8,142 nucleotides of DNA from an uncultured Chryseolinea sp. (GCA_946478915.1 CAMLER010000203.1:1-8142); one strand, 5' to 3'. Positions 1 through 6,628 are shown, numbered from the stretch's first letter. Notes: generated by a model not told the origin, from the letters alone. Program-made: numbers and translations.

Positions 1-192
1 TTGCAAGATGCCTCAGGGCTACGGTTAAGTAATTGAGTAGCATTGGATCATGGTTTGTTTGAAATTGACAAAATCCTTAGACGCGTAATTACAAAACGGG
101 TTACCAGGGATTGGCTATGATTTCTTTGGCACTTGTCCGCAAGTGAGGGGCCGAAGATTTTGGTGGGTGGGCCGGCGGTTGTCAAAAATGAT

Positions 193-221
193 GAATCAGG
201 TTAAGGGCTATCCCCTGATTC
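193..221 (-). terminator. Possible intrinsic terminator behind the small lipoprotein remnant
   Basis: A perfect 8-bp inverted repeat (GAATCAGG at 193-200, CCTGATTC at 214-221) encloses a 13-nt loop. Read on the minus strand it is followed, after four bases, by a run of five T (188-184). It lies about 30 bp downstream of the stop of the minus-strand lipoprotein remnant at 254. The gap between stem and T-run is longer than in a canonical Rho-independent terminator, so this is a moderate call. Confidence 0.4.
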
Positions 222-253
222 GGGTTGTGTAACCAAAATTCGTTACAAACATC

Positions 254-377
254 CTAAGGTTTGGGATCCGATGCGCCACCTCCGGCACCATCAGCCTGTG
301 TTGGGGTAATTGATTCCTCAGTGCATGATTGTTCCGGCTCCTAGAGCCAGAAGCAAAATTAATAAGAGCTTTTTCAT
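254..377 (-). pseudogene. Frameshifted remnant of a small (about 40 aa) lipoprotein
   Basis: From the ATG at 377-375 the minus strand reads MKKLLLILLLALGAGTIMH and then stops. This is a textbook signal peptide: two lysines followed by a hydrophobic core. Shifting frame at about 323-325 gives a continuation beginning with Cys (CTEESITPTQADGAG, then GGASDPKP) and ending in TAG at 256-254. That pattern, signal peptide then Cys then a short polar acidic tail, is typical of tiny Bacteroidota lipoproteins. The span is 124 nt, one more than 41 codons, so a single extra base (or two missing ones) explains the break. A sequencing error is possible. A competing stop-free frame covers the same bases (about 208-420), which lowers confidence. 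I recognise no family. A possible terminator follows at 193-221. Confidence 0.42.
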
Positions 378-467
378 ATTGGAAGTTAGCTAATTCCTCA
401 TCACTTGGTAGTACTCTTGATTAGTACGGCATCCATCTTTTATTCGAAGGAGGAAACTCTGTTACGG

Positions 468-550
468 AGTTATTTAACATAATATAAATTATATAACTCT
501 TACTGGGCTAAATTCCTGACCCGCAGTTATATAATCATATTATGTTAACC
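468..550 (-). repeat. Palindromic element A (attC-like / dif-like), behind the toxin gene
   Basis: Arms at 474-498 and 525-548 are near-perfect inverted repeats (24-25 nt, differing by one base and one extra base) around a 26-nt AT-poorer centre. The left arm alone is also an imperfect palindrome (AGTTATTTAA at 468-477 against TTATATAACT at 489-498). The outer boxes, read on the minus strand, are GGTTAAC (550-544) and GTTAAAT (478-472). The latter fits the integron core-site consensus GTTRRRY exactly. The element starts 40 bp after the toxin stop codon, as an attC would. In the same arm, 472-499 fits the 11-6-11 layout of a dif site, and its TTATGTTAAAT half is identical to the XerD half of E. 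coli dif. Element B at 1497-1602 is a related copy in the same orientation. Seen: repeats and similarity. Inferred: recombination-site function. Confidence 0.55.
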
Positions 551-590
551 AGCGAAATTCTAGAGGTTTCTTGAAGCGCACATCCCACCG

Positions 591-926
591 CTAAAGCAAA
601 TCCAGTACTTTAATCAGTCCTAGTTTTACCTCTTCCATTTCCTTTGCTGATAGGGAACCTATGTGCTTAACAAATCTTTCTTTTGAAATTGATTTAACTT
701 GAAAGCAATCCGCAACACTTTCTTTTGAAATACCATTGCCTTTTGATGGATTTAGTGACACATGCCAATCACGAATTGACCGGACTGCATCTGTAATTGG
801 AACCACAACTCTTAATTGAAGAGCTCCCATGCTATCATGATTCACAATTATTGCAGGTCTTACTTTATCGATCTCTTGCCCAACTTTTGGAGCAAAATCA
901 ACTAACCATACTTCGCCATGCTTCAT
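591..926 (-). CDS. MazF/PemK-family toxin (sequence-specific mRNA endoribonuclease)
   Basis: The 111-residue protein has the length and motifs of the MazF/PemK family, which cleave mRNA at short sequences and halt growth when the antitoxin is lost. The N terminus carries the family signature GEVWLVDF (residues 4-11), followed by KVRPAIIV (21-28). Arg23 matches the conserved catalytic arginine, and Thr45 in VPITD sits at the position of the catalytic Thr/Ser on the next strand. A VADCFQVKSI block (about 71-80) follows, as in other family members. No signal peptide or membrane segment is visible, so it should be cytoplasmic. The start codon overlaps the antitoxin stop as ATGA (926-923), so translation is probably coupled. 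Nothing in the sequence suggests inactivation. The RNA target cannot be deduced from the sequence. Palindromic element A lies directly downstream. Confidence 0.9.
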   Translation of the reverse strand: MKHGEVWLVDFAPKVGQEIDKVRPAIIVNHDSMGALQLRVVVPITDAVRSIRDWHVSLNPSKGNGISKESVADCFQVKSISKERFVKHIGSLSAKEMEEVKLGLIKVLDLL

Positions 927-1216
927 TCTTCAAGAATGTCAAGATCAGCATCTGAGAAATTGTTAGCACTTTTAGCATAGTAGTTTATAGTTTCAGGATC
1001 ATTAGCCTGAGATTCTATTCGCTTGTAGAGAGCTGCTTTGTTTTTCCTCAATTTTTCGATGGCTTTTTGAAAATTCGTGTTCTGGACTGCTGAGCGTATC
1101 AATATTCCATCGTCTGTTTCTTCAATTACGACTTTTTCGAGTTTGTATTTTTTAACCATTTCAGAAGGTAAAATAACAGCCTTGCTATTTCCTACCGATG
1201 TTAATGTTTTAATCAT
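923..1216 (-). CDS. MazE-like AbrB/SpoVT-fold antitoxin
   Basis: The gene encodes the DNA-binding antitoxin partner of the MazF-type toxin that overlaps its 3' end by four bases. The N-terminal part, from MIKTLTSVGNSKAVILPSEM to about residue 45, has the AbrB/MazE swapped-hairpin signature (GNSKAVILPSEMVKKYKL against the MazE pattern GNSxAVRIPxxxxxxxxL), which dimerises and binds the operator. The C-terminal half (about 50-97) is charged and helical, ending in an acidic tail (DADLDILEE), as expected for the segment that occupies the toxin. I chose the ATG at 1216 (97 aa). A longer reading from 1261 would add 15 hydrophobic residues ahead of the fold, and it would run through the promoter and operator palindromes. 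The operon order, antitoxin first, is the usual MazEF arrangement. Confidence 0.88.
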   Translation of the reverse strand: MIKTLTSVGNSKAVILPSEMVKKYKLEKVVIEETDDGILIRSAVQNTNFQKAIEKLRKNKAALYKRIESQANDPETINYYAKSANNFSDADLDILEE

Positions 1217-1219
1217 ATT

Positions 1220-1261
1220 CAAATATACGAATAAAGTTATAACAATGTTATAACAACGCAA
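1220..1261 (-). promoter_or_regulatory. Promoter and twin GTTATAAC operator of the toxin-antitoxin operon
   Basis: Two copies of the perfect 8-bp palindrome GTTATAAC (1236-1243 and 1247-1254) are separated by 3 bp, so they repeat every 11 bp, about one helical turn. They lie 20-38 bp before the antitoxin start. On the minus strand TTG (1261-1259), a 19-bp spacer and TAACTTTA (1239-1232) approximate the Bacteroidota promoter pattern TTG-N19-TAnnTTTG with one mismatch, and the palindromes fill the spacer. A second, perfect TATATTTG (1227-1220) sits only 3 bp from the ATG and lacks a well-placed TTG. Autorepression by MazE or MazEF complexes at such sites is known for the family. Its operation here is inferred. 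Confidence 0.6.
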
Positions 1262-1496
1262 TACTTTCTATAAGTACTTGATTTATAGCTAAATGCGGCA
1301 AATTTGGCCTATCCATCGCACAATACTCAATACACTCCAGCCTTCAGCAACACCCATTGTCAAGCCTCGCTTCCCTCCCACTTCCAAAGCCCGCCAAAGA
1401 GTGTCGCTGTCCAGCCCGTTGAGAAGGAAGAAGATTGAGTTCTTAAACCCCCACGTTAAAAAACTTTCTATTAAGATTGAGTAGGCCCGGAGCCTA
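1262..1496. other. Spacer between element B and the antitoxin promoter, no convincing gene
   Basis: No coding region is supported here on either strand. The minus strand has a stop-free stretch from about 1497 to 1289 (roughly 70 codons) whose only internal Met lies near its end, so it is at best a degenerate fragment. The 10-mer AAGATTGAGT occurs twice (1431-1440, 1473-1482). A small hairpin, TAGGC/GCCTA, occupies 1482-1496 beside element B. In a cassette model this would be the non-coding leader of the toxin-antitoxin cassette. Confidence 0.5.
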
Positions 1497-1602
1497 AGCT
1501 ACTTAACATAACGCCTGAACATTATATAGCTAGTGTCAAAATCCTAACCGAACCTGTACAGCGCCATCTGAGTTTGATGTGCTTATGTTCGATGTGTTAG
1601 CC
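1497..1602 (-). repeat. Palindromic element B (attC-like), behind the 419-aa gene
   Basis: The left arm (1497-1531) reads AGCTACTTAACATAA, ten unrelated bases, then TTATATAGCT. It matches the arm of element A at 13 of 15 and 9 of 10 bases, including a T-A to C-G change on both sides of the same pair. The right end GTTAGCC (1596-1602) matches the end of A (GTTAACC) at 6 of 7. On the minus strand the outer boxes are GGCTAAC (1602-1596) and GTTAAGT (1507-1501), and an inner AGGCGTTATGT block at 1516-1506 resembles attC right ends. The two arms share TAACA and GAACAT motifs in inverted orientation, as attC R and L boxes do. It begins 50 bp after the stop of the 419-aa gene. Pairing between arms is weaker than in A. 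Confidence 0.5.
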
Positions 1603-1652
1603 GAAAAGGTTTTTGCTAGTACCGTAGACACCGGCAATCCTGTTCCATGAAA

Positions 1653-2912
1653 TCAGTCTGGATTATTTAGAGAGTTCCAAGTTTGAACAGCCCATTGTTT
1701 ATGCTCTTCAGTTGGGTAGCAAATGGTCGAAAGCAAGAACCTGTCATTTTTAACTTTTACCCCCTGTAATATCCAATACTCCGACTTGGCCTCCTCATCA
1801 ATTGCGTAATAAACGATTGCCTTTCCGGCTAATTCAGTTTCGCTATATAAAACTTCCGTTCCAGCTCCAACATTCTGATTTTTATCAAAAAAATGTTCCG
1901 CATAATCAGCATCAGAGTTTTCCTTGCTTATACCGTAGGCTAATAACCTAACAGTGAAAGTATGATCATAAAAAACAATTGTATTCCCGTCTTCAGATCG
2001 ATACATCGTGCCCGGCAAATCGATAAGCCAATTGTCTGTGAGGTCAAAGGTCATGAGGTGCTTTCTATATCCATACACTGACTGAGGTATGTCGGTCTCG
2101 GAATCAGAGAGAAAATTTCTTACCGTGATCCAATCTTCATCTGGCAGCTCAATGAAGGGGTCGATCTTTCTCGCTTCCTCGAAACAGCGGTCTATAGTAA
2201 CTAATATTTTCTTCTCCGTGTCATCCGCGGGAAAGTGCCAGGGACAATCGACGTTGAGCAAGGCTATGCCTGTCTGTTTATAAAACAATGCGTCGGGTTC
2301 TCTATTCCACCAAATGAAGAATTCTTTACCAGCCCATTGAAGAAGCTCAGGCTCGAGATTAGCTACTTTATTAAACCAGTCTCTTTCCCAAACTTGGATA
2401 GGGGAAACTGCAAAGAAATCACGCTTCATTCGTGGCGATCCCAACGGCAGGCTAATCATTAATTGCCTCTCTCCTTCTTGATCGAAATTTCTGCATAGGG
2501 TATTAAGCCATTTCTGCATTTCCAATTGCAGCTGTTCGTAATTTCTTTTCTCGTAGTACCCCGTTTCATCCTGATAGTATTCCTCGCCGTCTTCTAAATT
2601 CCAGTTCCATTTTATCTCTAAACCATTTCCTAGTTTCTCAATCAAATGAACCAAGTATGCATGATAACCTGGCCCGACGCTGTTTGTCTTCGCAGAACAA
2701 GTAATAACGTCGCCAGATAATTCAAAATTTACTGTTTCCTCGCACGGATGGATAGTTGCATATAGGCTGTTTTCATTTTGCGTGAACGATAGGAAGTCTT
2801 TAAATAGACCAACGGAATGCTCAGTGAGATAATTTTGTACATTGGATAATTCAAATGAGTGGGAAAAAAGAGGCTTACTTATTTCTCCCTTAATGTAAAC
2901 GCCGAGGCCCAT
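1653..2912 (-). CDS. Hypothetical protein, 419 aa, partner of the upstream TPR protein
   Basis: No function can be assigned. The protein has no signal peptide or membrane helix and is rich in Trp, Tyr and acidic residues, so it is probably soluble and cytoplasmic. A central block around residues 195-265 contains EFFIWWNREPDALFYKQTG and then a CPWHFP segment followed by DPFIELPDEDW. The C-terminal third (about 285-419) looks like a separate beta-rich domain: DNWLIDLPG, then TIVFYDHTFTVRLLAYG, and the closing STICYPTEEHKQWAVQTW. From memory, this closing pattern recurs in uncharacterised bacterial proteins encoded beside TPR proteins like the upstream one. This is recollection, not a search. 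The ATG at 2912 follows the TPR reading-frame stop by only 11 bp, indicating one operon. An immunity-like role is conceivable but unproven. The gene itself is intact. Confidence 0.75.
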   Translation of the reverse strand: MGLGVYIKGEISKPLFSHSFELSNVQNYLTEHSVGLFKDFLSFTQNENSLYATIHPCEETVNFELSGDVITCSAKTNSVGPGYHAYLVHLIEKLGNGLEIKWNWNLEDGEEYYQDETGYYEKRNYEQLQLEMQKWLNTLCRNFDQEGERQLMISLPLGSPRMKRDFFAVSPIQVWERDWFNKVANLEPELLQWAGKEFFIWWNREPDALFYKQTGIALLNVDCPWHFPADDTEKKILVTIDRCFEEARKIDPFIELPDEDWITVRNFLSDSETDIPQSVYGYRKHLMTFDLTDNWLIDLPGTMYRSEDGNTIVFYDHTFTVRLLAYGISKENSDADYAEHFFDKNQNVGAGTEVLYSETELAGKAIVYYAIDEEAKSEYWILQGVKVKNDRFLLSTICYPTEEHKQWAVQTWNSLNNPD

Positions 2913-2923
2913 TTATTTTCTGA

Positions 2924-3774
2924 TCAATAATAAAAGAATTCATAATAGTAAGCACCAGTATCCCGGCTCCAAGCTTCCAGTACTGAAATTAATTTTTCTT
3001 GTGAAGTTGTTGCTAGTGCGATTCTAAATTCGTCACTATCTTTTTGGAGATCGTGATCATGATGTTCATGCGGCTTGCCTTCACTGCACTGCTTGCATAA
3101 TATTTGTACACTGGTAGTCCAATTTTCTACAGCAATGTCAGACTTCCAGCATCTTTGTTGAAGATCTTCAAAATGGGTCCCGCTGATGGGATTACATTTG
3201 ATGCTATACGTCTGATAGTCTGAACAACTTGCTGAATTTCATCCAGTACAGGATATTCATTTCCTTCAGACATTCTGTAGCCATTCGCCGCGCCATCATT
3301 TAAGACCATATCCTTAAATCGATGTTCCGACTCGGGAAAAGGAATGTTTTTGATTATAGCACGTGCAGGGCAGATACGAGTGGCCCAGACGGTTTCCGCT
3401 TCTGCGTTGGGGCTTATTCTAATGCATACATCGCCAAGTTTGCCTTCGGTATCTTCATTTATAATTTCATATTTCATACCGAAGAAGTTCCAGCATTGAC
3501 GCGCCAGTTTCCAGTCCTTTAACATGGTCGCTGCAATTCCAAGATTCCATTGAGAAGCTTCCATTTCAGGGTCAAGTTCTGAAGCTCGTTTATTGTGGTG
3601 GTATGATTTCTCCCAGTCGTTCCTGTATTTGTAAATCAGGCCAAGATTATAGTGCACTGTTGCCCAATCCTCTCGCACCGATAGAATGTCTTCGTATATT
3701 CTTATAGCCTCATCCTTATCTCCGTTGTCGGATGCTTCAATGGCTTGATCAAGCAGCGTTCCTAAATTTTGCAT
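2924..3774 (-). pseudogene. TPR-repeat protein gene interrupted by one frameshift
   Basis: From the ATG at 3774, the first frame encodes about three tetratricopeptide repeats (residues about 5-110, for example ATVHYNLGLIYKYRNDWEKS). A conserved middle domain follows, with WATRICPARAIIKNIPFPES and VLNDGAANGYRM, and the frame then reaches LDEIQQVV. From there it continues only to a stop at 3127. The remaining family-like sequence lies in another minus-strand frame from about 3223: SDYQTYSIKCNP, DIAVENWTTSVQILCKQCSE, then a His/Asp cluster HEHHDHD, ending with TGA at 2926-2924. Adding one base near 3224 gives a continuous 283-residue protein. The CKQC and His cluster could bind metal, which is inference. 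A TTG start at 3783 would add three residues. TPR proteins are scaffolds; the partner here may be the 419-aa protein directly downstream. A sequencing error or a recent mutation could both explain the shift. Confidence 0.75.
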
Positions 3775-3877
3775 CAGGGGCAAGATAATACTTAAACAGA
3801 ATACAAGGTTAGGGCTTGCGGAATGGAAAGATGCAAGGGTACGCTAAGCCAGCACATTAAAAATCCCCACCCCTCTG

Positions 3878-3906
3878 TTGATCCCCATCCACCGGTAGTA
3901 TTTTTG
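3878..3906 (+). promoter_or_regulatory. Bacteroidota-type promoter of the TonB-dependent receptor
   Basis: TTG at 3878-3880, an 18-bp spacer and TATTTTTG at 3899-3906 match the Bacteroidota primary-sigma pattern (TTG about -33, TAnnTTTG about -7). Transcription would begin near 3910, leaving an untranslated leader of about 160 nt before the ATG at 4069. No operator or riboswitch is recognised in the leader. Confidence 0.55.
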
Positions 3907-4068
3907 AACGGCAGCCCTGCTTCTTTCCATTTAATTTCGTGGCGCGCTGTACCAGAGTTTTCAGCTCCGTTCGCTCGTTATTTCCCAACCTTGCAAAAAA
4001 TCTTCCACCTGCATAGGGGTATCGTTACAATAAGTTGTCTGAGAAATACTCAAACACAAAACAACCTT

Positions 4069-6411
4069 ATGAACCTGCGAATCCTTCTATCCGTTGTAAC
4101 ATTCATTTTCGTGATAACAACATCCAGCGCCCAAGAAATACAACAAACCATACGTGGAACGATCGTCGATCAGGATAGTCAAATGCCTTTGGTTGGCGCA
4201 TCAGTGGTAATTGTGGGATCAACGCCACTGATCGGTACAACAACTGATCTCGAAGGACGCTTCCGTATCTCCGGCGTACCGGTCGGTCGTGTGACACTAA
4301 AGATTTCATTCATCGGCTATGAAGACAGAACTATCCCGAATCTCCTCGTTGGTTCTGCTAAAGAGGAAATTATTGATGTCGCGTTGACCGAATCGGTCAG
4401 CAAGCTTGAAGAAATTATCGTAAATGGTAATGCGGTAAAAGGTGAAGCACTGAATGAAATGGCAATTTCCAGCGCACATACTTTCTCCGTTGAGGAAACA
4501 TCGCGTTTTGCCGGATCATTTGATGACCCTGCGCGAATGGTAGTTGCGTTTGCCGGCGTTAACGGTGACGCTGAAGGAAATAATGATATCATCGTCCGGG
4601 GGAATTCATCAAAAGGAATTTTATGGAGGCTTGAAGGCATTGCAATTCCAAATCCCAATCACTTTTCGGCAGAGGGTTCTACGGGAGGTCCGATCAATGC
4701 GCTCAGCAGCAAAATGCTCAGCAATTCGGATTTTTTTACAGGGGCATTTGCACCCGAATATGGTGATGCTACATCGGGTGTATTTGATATGAAACTAAAG
4801 CGCGGGAATAATGAACGCCGGGAATACACGGCTGGTATCAGCACACTCGGCCTCGACATGACCGCAGAAGGTCCACTAAAAGAAGGCGGCCGGGGGTCGT
4901 ACATTGCAAACTATCGTTACTCCGCGCTTGATCTTCTCGATAAGGCAGGCATTGTCGATTTCGGTGGTGTACCGCGTTATCAGGACCTCTCATTTAAGAT
5001 CCAGTTACCAGTAAGCAACAGTCATAACTTTGCCCTGTTCGGCCTCGGCGGACTTAGCAGTATCGATACCGAAGAAAAAGAAGACGACATCCTTACTGGA
5101 AAATTCAATGGCAAAAATAAGCTGGGCGTACTGGGTCTTTCGCATACCTGGCAGATGAATGACGACATGTATCTTAAAAGTTCGCTTGCGGCAACAGGCT
5201 CAGATAATTCATTCAGATTTGTTGTCCCAAACGACGCGGATGACTTCGACGAACGGGAACGTGGAAACATCGGAAAGTCATCGCTGATTGCGGCCACAAC
5301 ATTCAACTACAAAATAAATACACGGCACAAAATTGAAACGGGTTTGATTCTGACGCGTCTCAATTTCAATATGAACACCTACGACTGGGATGCCGAACAA
5401 GAGAAACTTATCAACGAGCTTTCTGATAAAGGACATTCGTCCACCCTCCAGGCATTCACGACATGGAAATACAGGATCAGTGAATCATTGACCATGATAA
5501 GCGGCTTACACTATCTTCAGTTTGCGTTGAATAACAACTATTCCTTAGAACCGAGGTTTGCCATGAAATGGGCGATGACCGAAAGACAATCTTTTGATAT
5601 AGGCATTGGGTTGCATAGCAAACTGGAAGGTGTGTCGACCTACCTGGCAAAACAATATGCAGACGATGGAACATTTATTCAACCGAACAAAGACCTTGAA
5701 ATCTCCAAGGCAGCACATTTTGTAGTCGGCTACGCCAACCAATTTGCTCCAAATACTAATTTGAGGATCGAAACTTACTATCAGCACCTGTATGACGTTC
5801 CGATTGAAAATTCAACGGAAACTTCGTTCTCTATGCTTAACGAGACCGAAGGCTATACGACTCGCAATCTTGTAAATGAAGGTACCGGTAAAAATTATGG
5901 CGTTGAACTAACCCTGGAACGCTACCTTCACAATGGCTTTTATTATATGAGTACCCTGTCGTTATTCCGATCTCTATACACGGCCATGGATGGTGTAGAG
6001 CGCAAATCGGCTTTCGACAACAACTACGTGTTAAACCTGATCGGCGGAAAAGAATTCAGCGTCGGCAATGCAGCGAAACACAAAGTGTTATTTGTAAATG
6101 CCAAGCTCGCGGTGATCGGCGGAAAAAGGTATTCACCCATAAATCTGGAAGAGTCGATCAATGCCGGCACTGAAATTATTGACGAGCTTCATCCCTTCTC
6201 CCGTAAAGGCGATGATATTTTTCGCACCGATTTTTCTATCGGGTTGAGAAGGAACCGTAAACGCAATACCACGGAACTAAAACTAGATATCCAGAATGCA
6301 CTCAACAACCAGACTGTTGTCGGAGAGTATTATTCCGATGAAACAAAATCTGTCCATCAAAGTACGCAACTTGGTCTGCTACCAACGATCAGCTACAAAA
6401 TTAGTTTCTAG
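4069..6411 (+). CDS. TonB-dependent outer-membrane receptor with CarboxypepD_reg-like N-terminal domain
   Basis: This 780-residue protein should be a gated outer-membrane transporter powered by TonB-ExbBD. The chosen ATG at 4069 starts directly at a signal peptide (MNLRILLSVVTFIFVITTSS, cleavage near A21-Q22). The frame stays open upstream to 3823, but that part has no protein character and contains the promoter. Residues about 27-115 form a CarboxypepD_reg-like beta domain (IRGTIVDQD, GASVVIVGS, TTTDLEGRFRISGVPVG, KISFIGYEDR). The plug follows at about 130-235, with IIVRGNSSKGILWRLEGIAI and FAPEYGDATSGVFDMKLKRG. The rest is beta-barrel strands ending in the aromatic C terminus YKISF. There is no SusD-like gene beside it, so a polysaccharide-utilisation locus is not indicated. 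The substrate is unknown; siderophore, vitamin or peptide uptake are all possible. The gene is complete. Confidence 0.9.
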   Translation: MNLRILLSVVTFIFVITTSSAQEIQQTIRGTIVDQDSQMPLVGASVVIVGSTPLIGTTTDLEGRFRISGVPVGRVTLKISFIGYEDRTIPNLLVGSAKEEIIDVALTESVSKLEEIIVNGNAVKGEALNEMAISSAHTFSVEETSRFAGSFDDPARMVVAFAGVNGDAEGNNDIIVRGNSSKGILWRLEGIAIPNPNHFSAEGSTGGPINALSSKMLSNSDFFTGAFAPEYGDATSGVFDMKLKRGNNERREYTAGISTLGLDMTAEGPLKEGGRGSYIANYRYSALDLLDKAGIVDFGGVPRYQDLSFKIQLPVSNSHNFALFGLGGLSSIDTEEKEDDILTGKFNGKNKLGVLGLSHTWQMNDDMYLKSSLAATGSDNSFRFVVPNDADDFDERERGNIGKSSLIAATTFNYKINTRHKIETGLILTRLNFNMNTYDWDAEQEKLINELSDKGHSSTLQAFTTWKYRISESLTMISGLHYLQFALNNNYSLEPRFAMKWAMTERQSFDIGIGLHSKLEGVSTYLAKQYADDGTFIQPNKDLEISKAAHFVVGYANQFAPNTNLRIETYYQHLYDVPIENSTETSFSMLNETEGYTTRNLVNEGTGKNYGVELTLERYLHNGFYYMSTLSLFRSLYTAMDGVERKSAFDNNYVLNLIGGKEFSVGNAAKHKVLFVNAKLAVIGGKRYSPINLEESINAGTEIIDELHPFSRKGDDIFRTDFSIGLRRNRKRNTTELKLDIQNALNNQTVVGEYYSDETKSVHQSTQLGLLPTISYKISF

Positions 6412-6628
6412 ACATTACGGGAAGAATTTCAGGCTCGGCAATTTCGCGCATAAATCGAATGCCTTCGCAGGTGGGCAGGCGTCCCCTACCCGAGTGTTCG
6501 TGGATAGGTTGCCCCCTCATGTCTGCTGCGCTTTGAAGTTTATTACGTTTGCTATACCGATATTGACTTTCAATACCCTTGGCGTTGACTGCATGCGTCG
6601 GCATCGCCTTAGGAAAATCCCAGCCTTT

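Noticed and set aside
208..420. Competing stop-free minus-strand frame over the small lipoprotein remnant
   Set aside because: It has no start codon at its beginning and no recognisable motif, whereas the alternative gives a signal peptide and Cys-led tail. Not fully excluded.
1217..1261. N-terminal extension of the antitoxin by 15 residues
   Set aside because: The extra residues precede the AbrB fold and are encoded by the promoter and operator palindromes. The ATG at 1216 gives the family's normal start.
1470..1483. Fourteen-base identity between 1470-1483 and 7298-7311 (ATTAAGATTGAGTA)
   Set aside because: One match of this length has an appreciable chance of arising in 8 kb, and the flanks are unrelated.
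1293..1484. Plus-strand 63-residue open frame
   Set aside because: Composition is not protein-like (Pro/Arg/Lys rich without motifs), there is no start signal, and it lies in the spacer behind element B.
3823..4068. 82-residue upstream extension of the TonB-dependent receptor
   Set aside because: It would place the signal peptide in the interior, has no domain character and contains a good promoter. The ATG at 4069 begins directly at the signal peptide.
4103..5787. Many antisense open frames inside the receptor gene
   Set aside because: They are shadows of a strongly coding plus-strand frame and have no independent motifs or start signals.
6401..6628. Small open frames in the receptor-DUF3455 gap on both strands
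   Set aside because: They overlap the end of the receptor gene, show no motifs, and their composition looks random.
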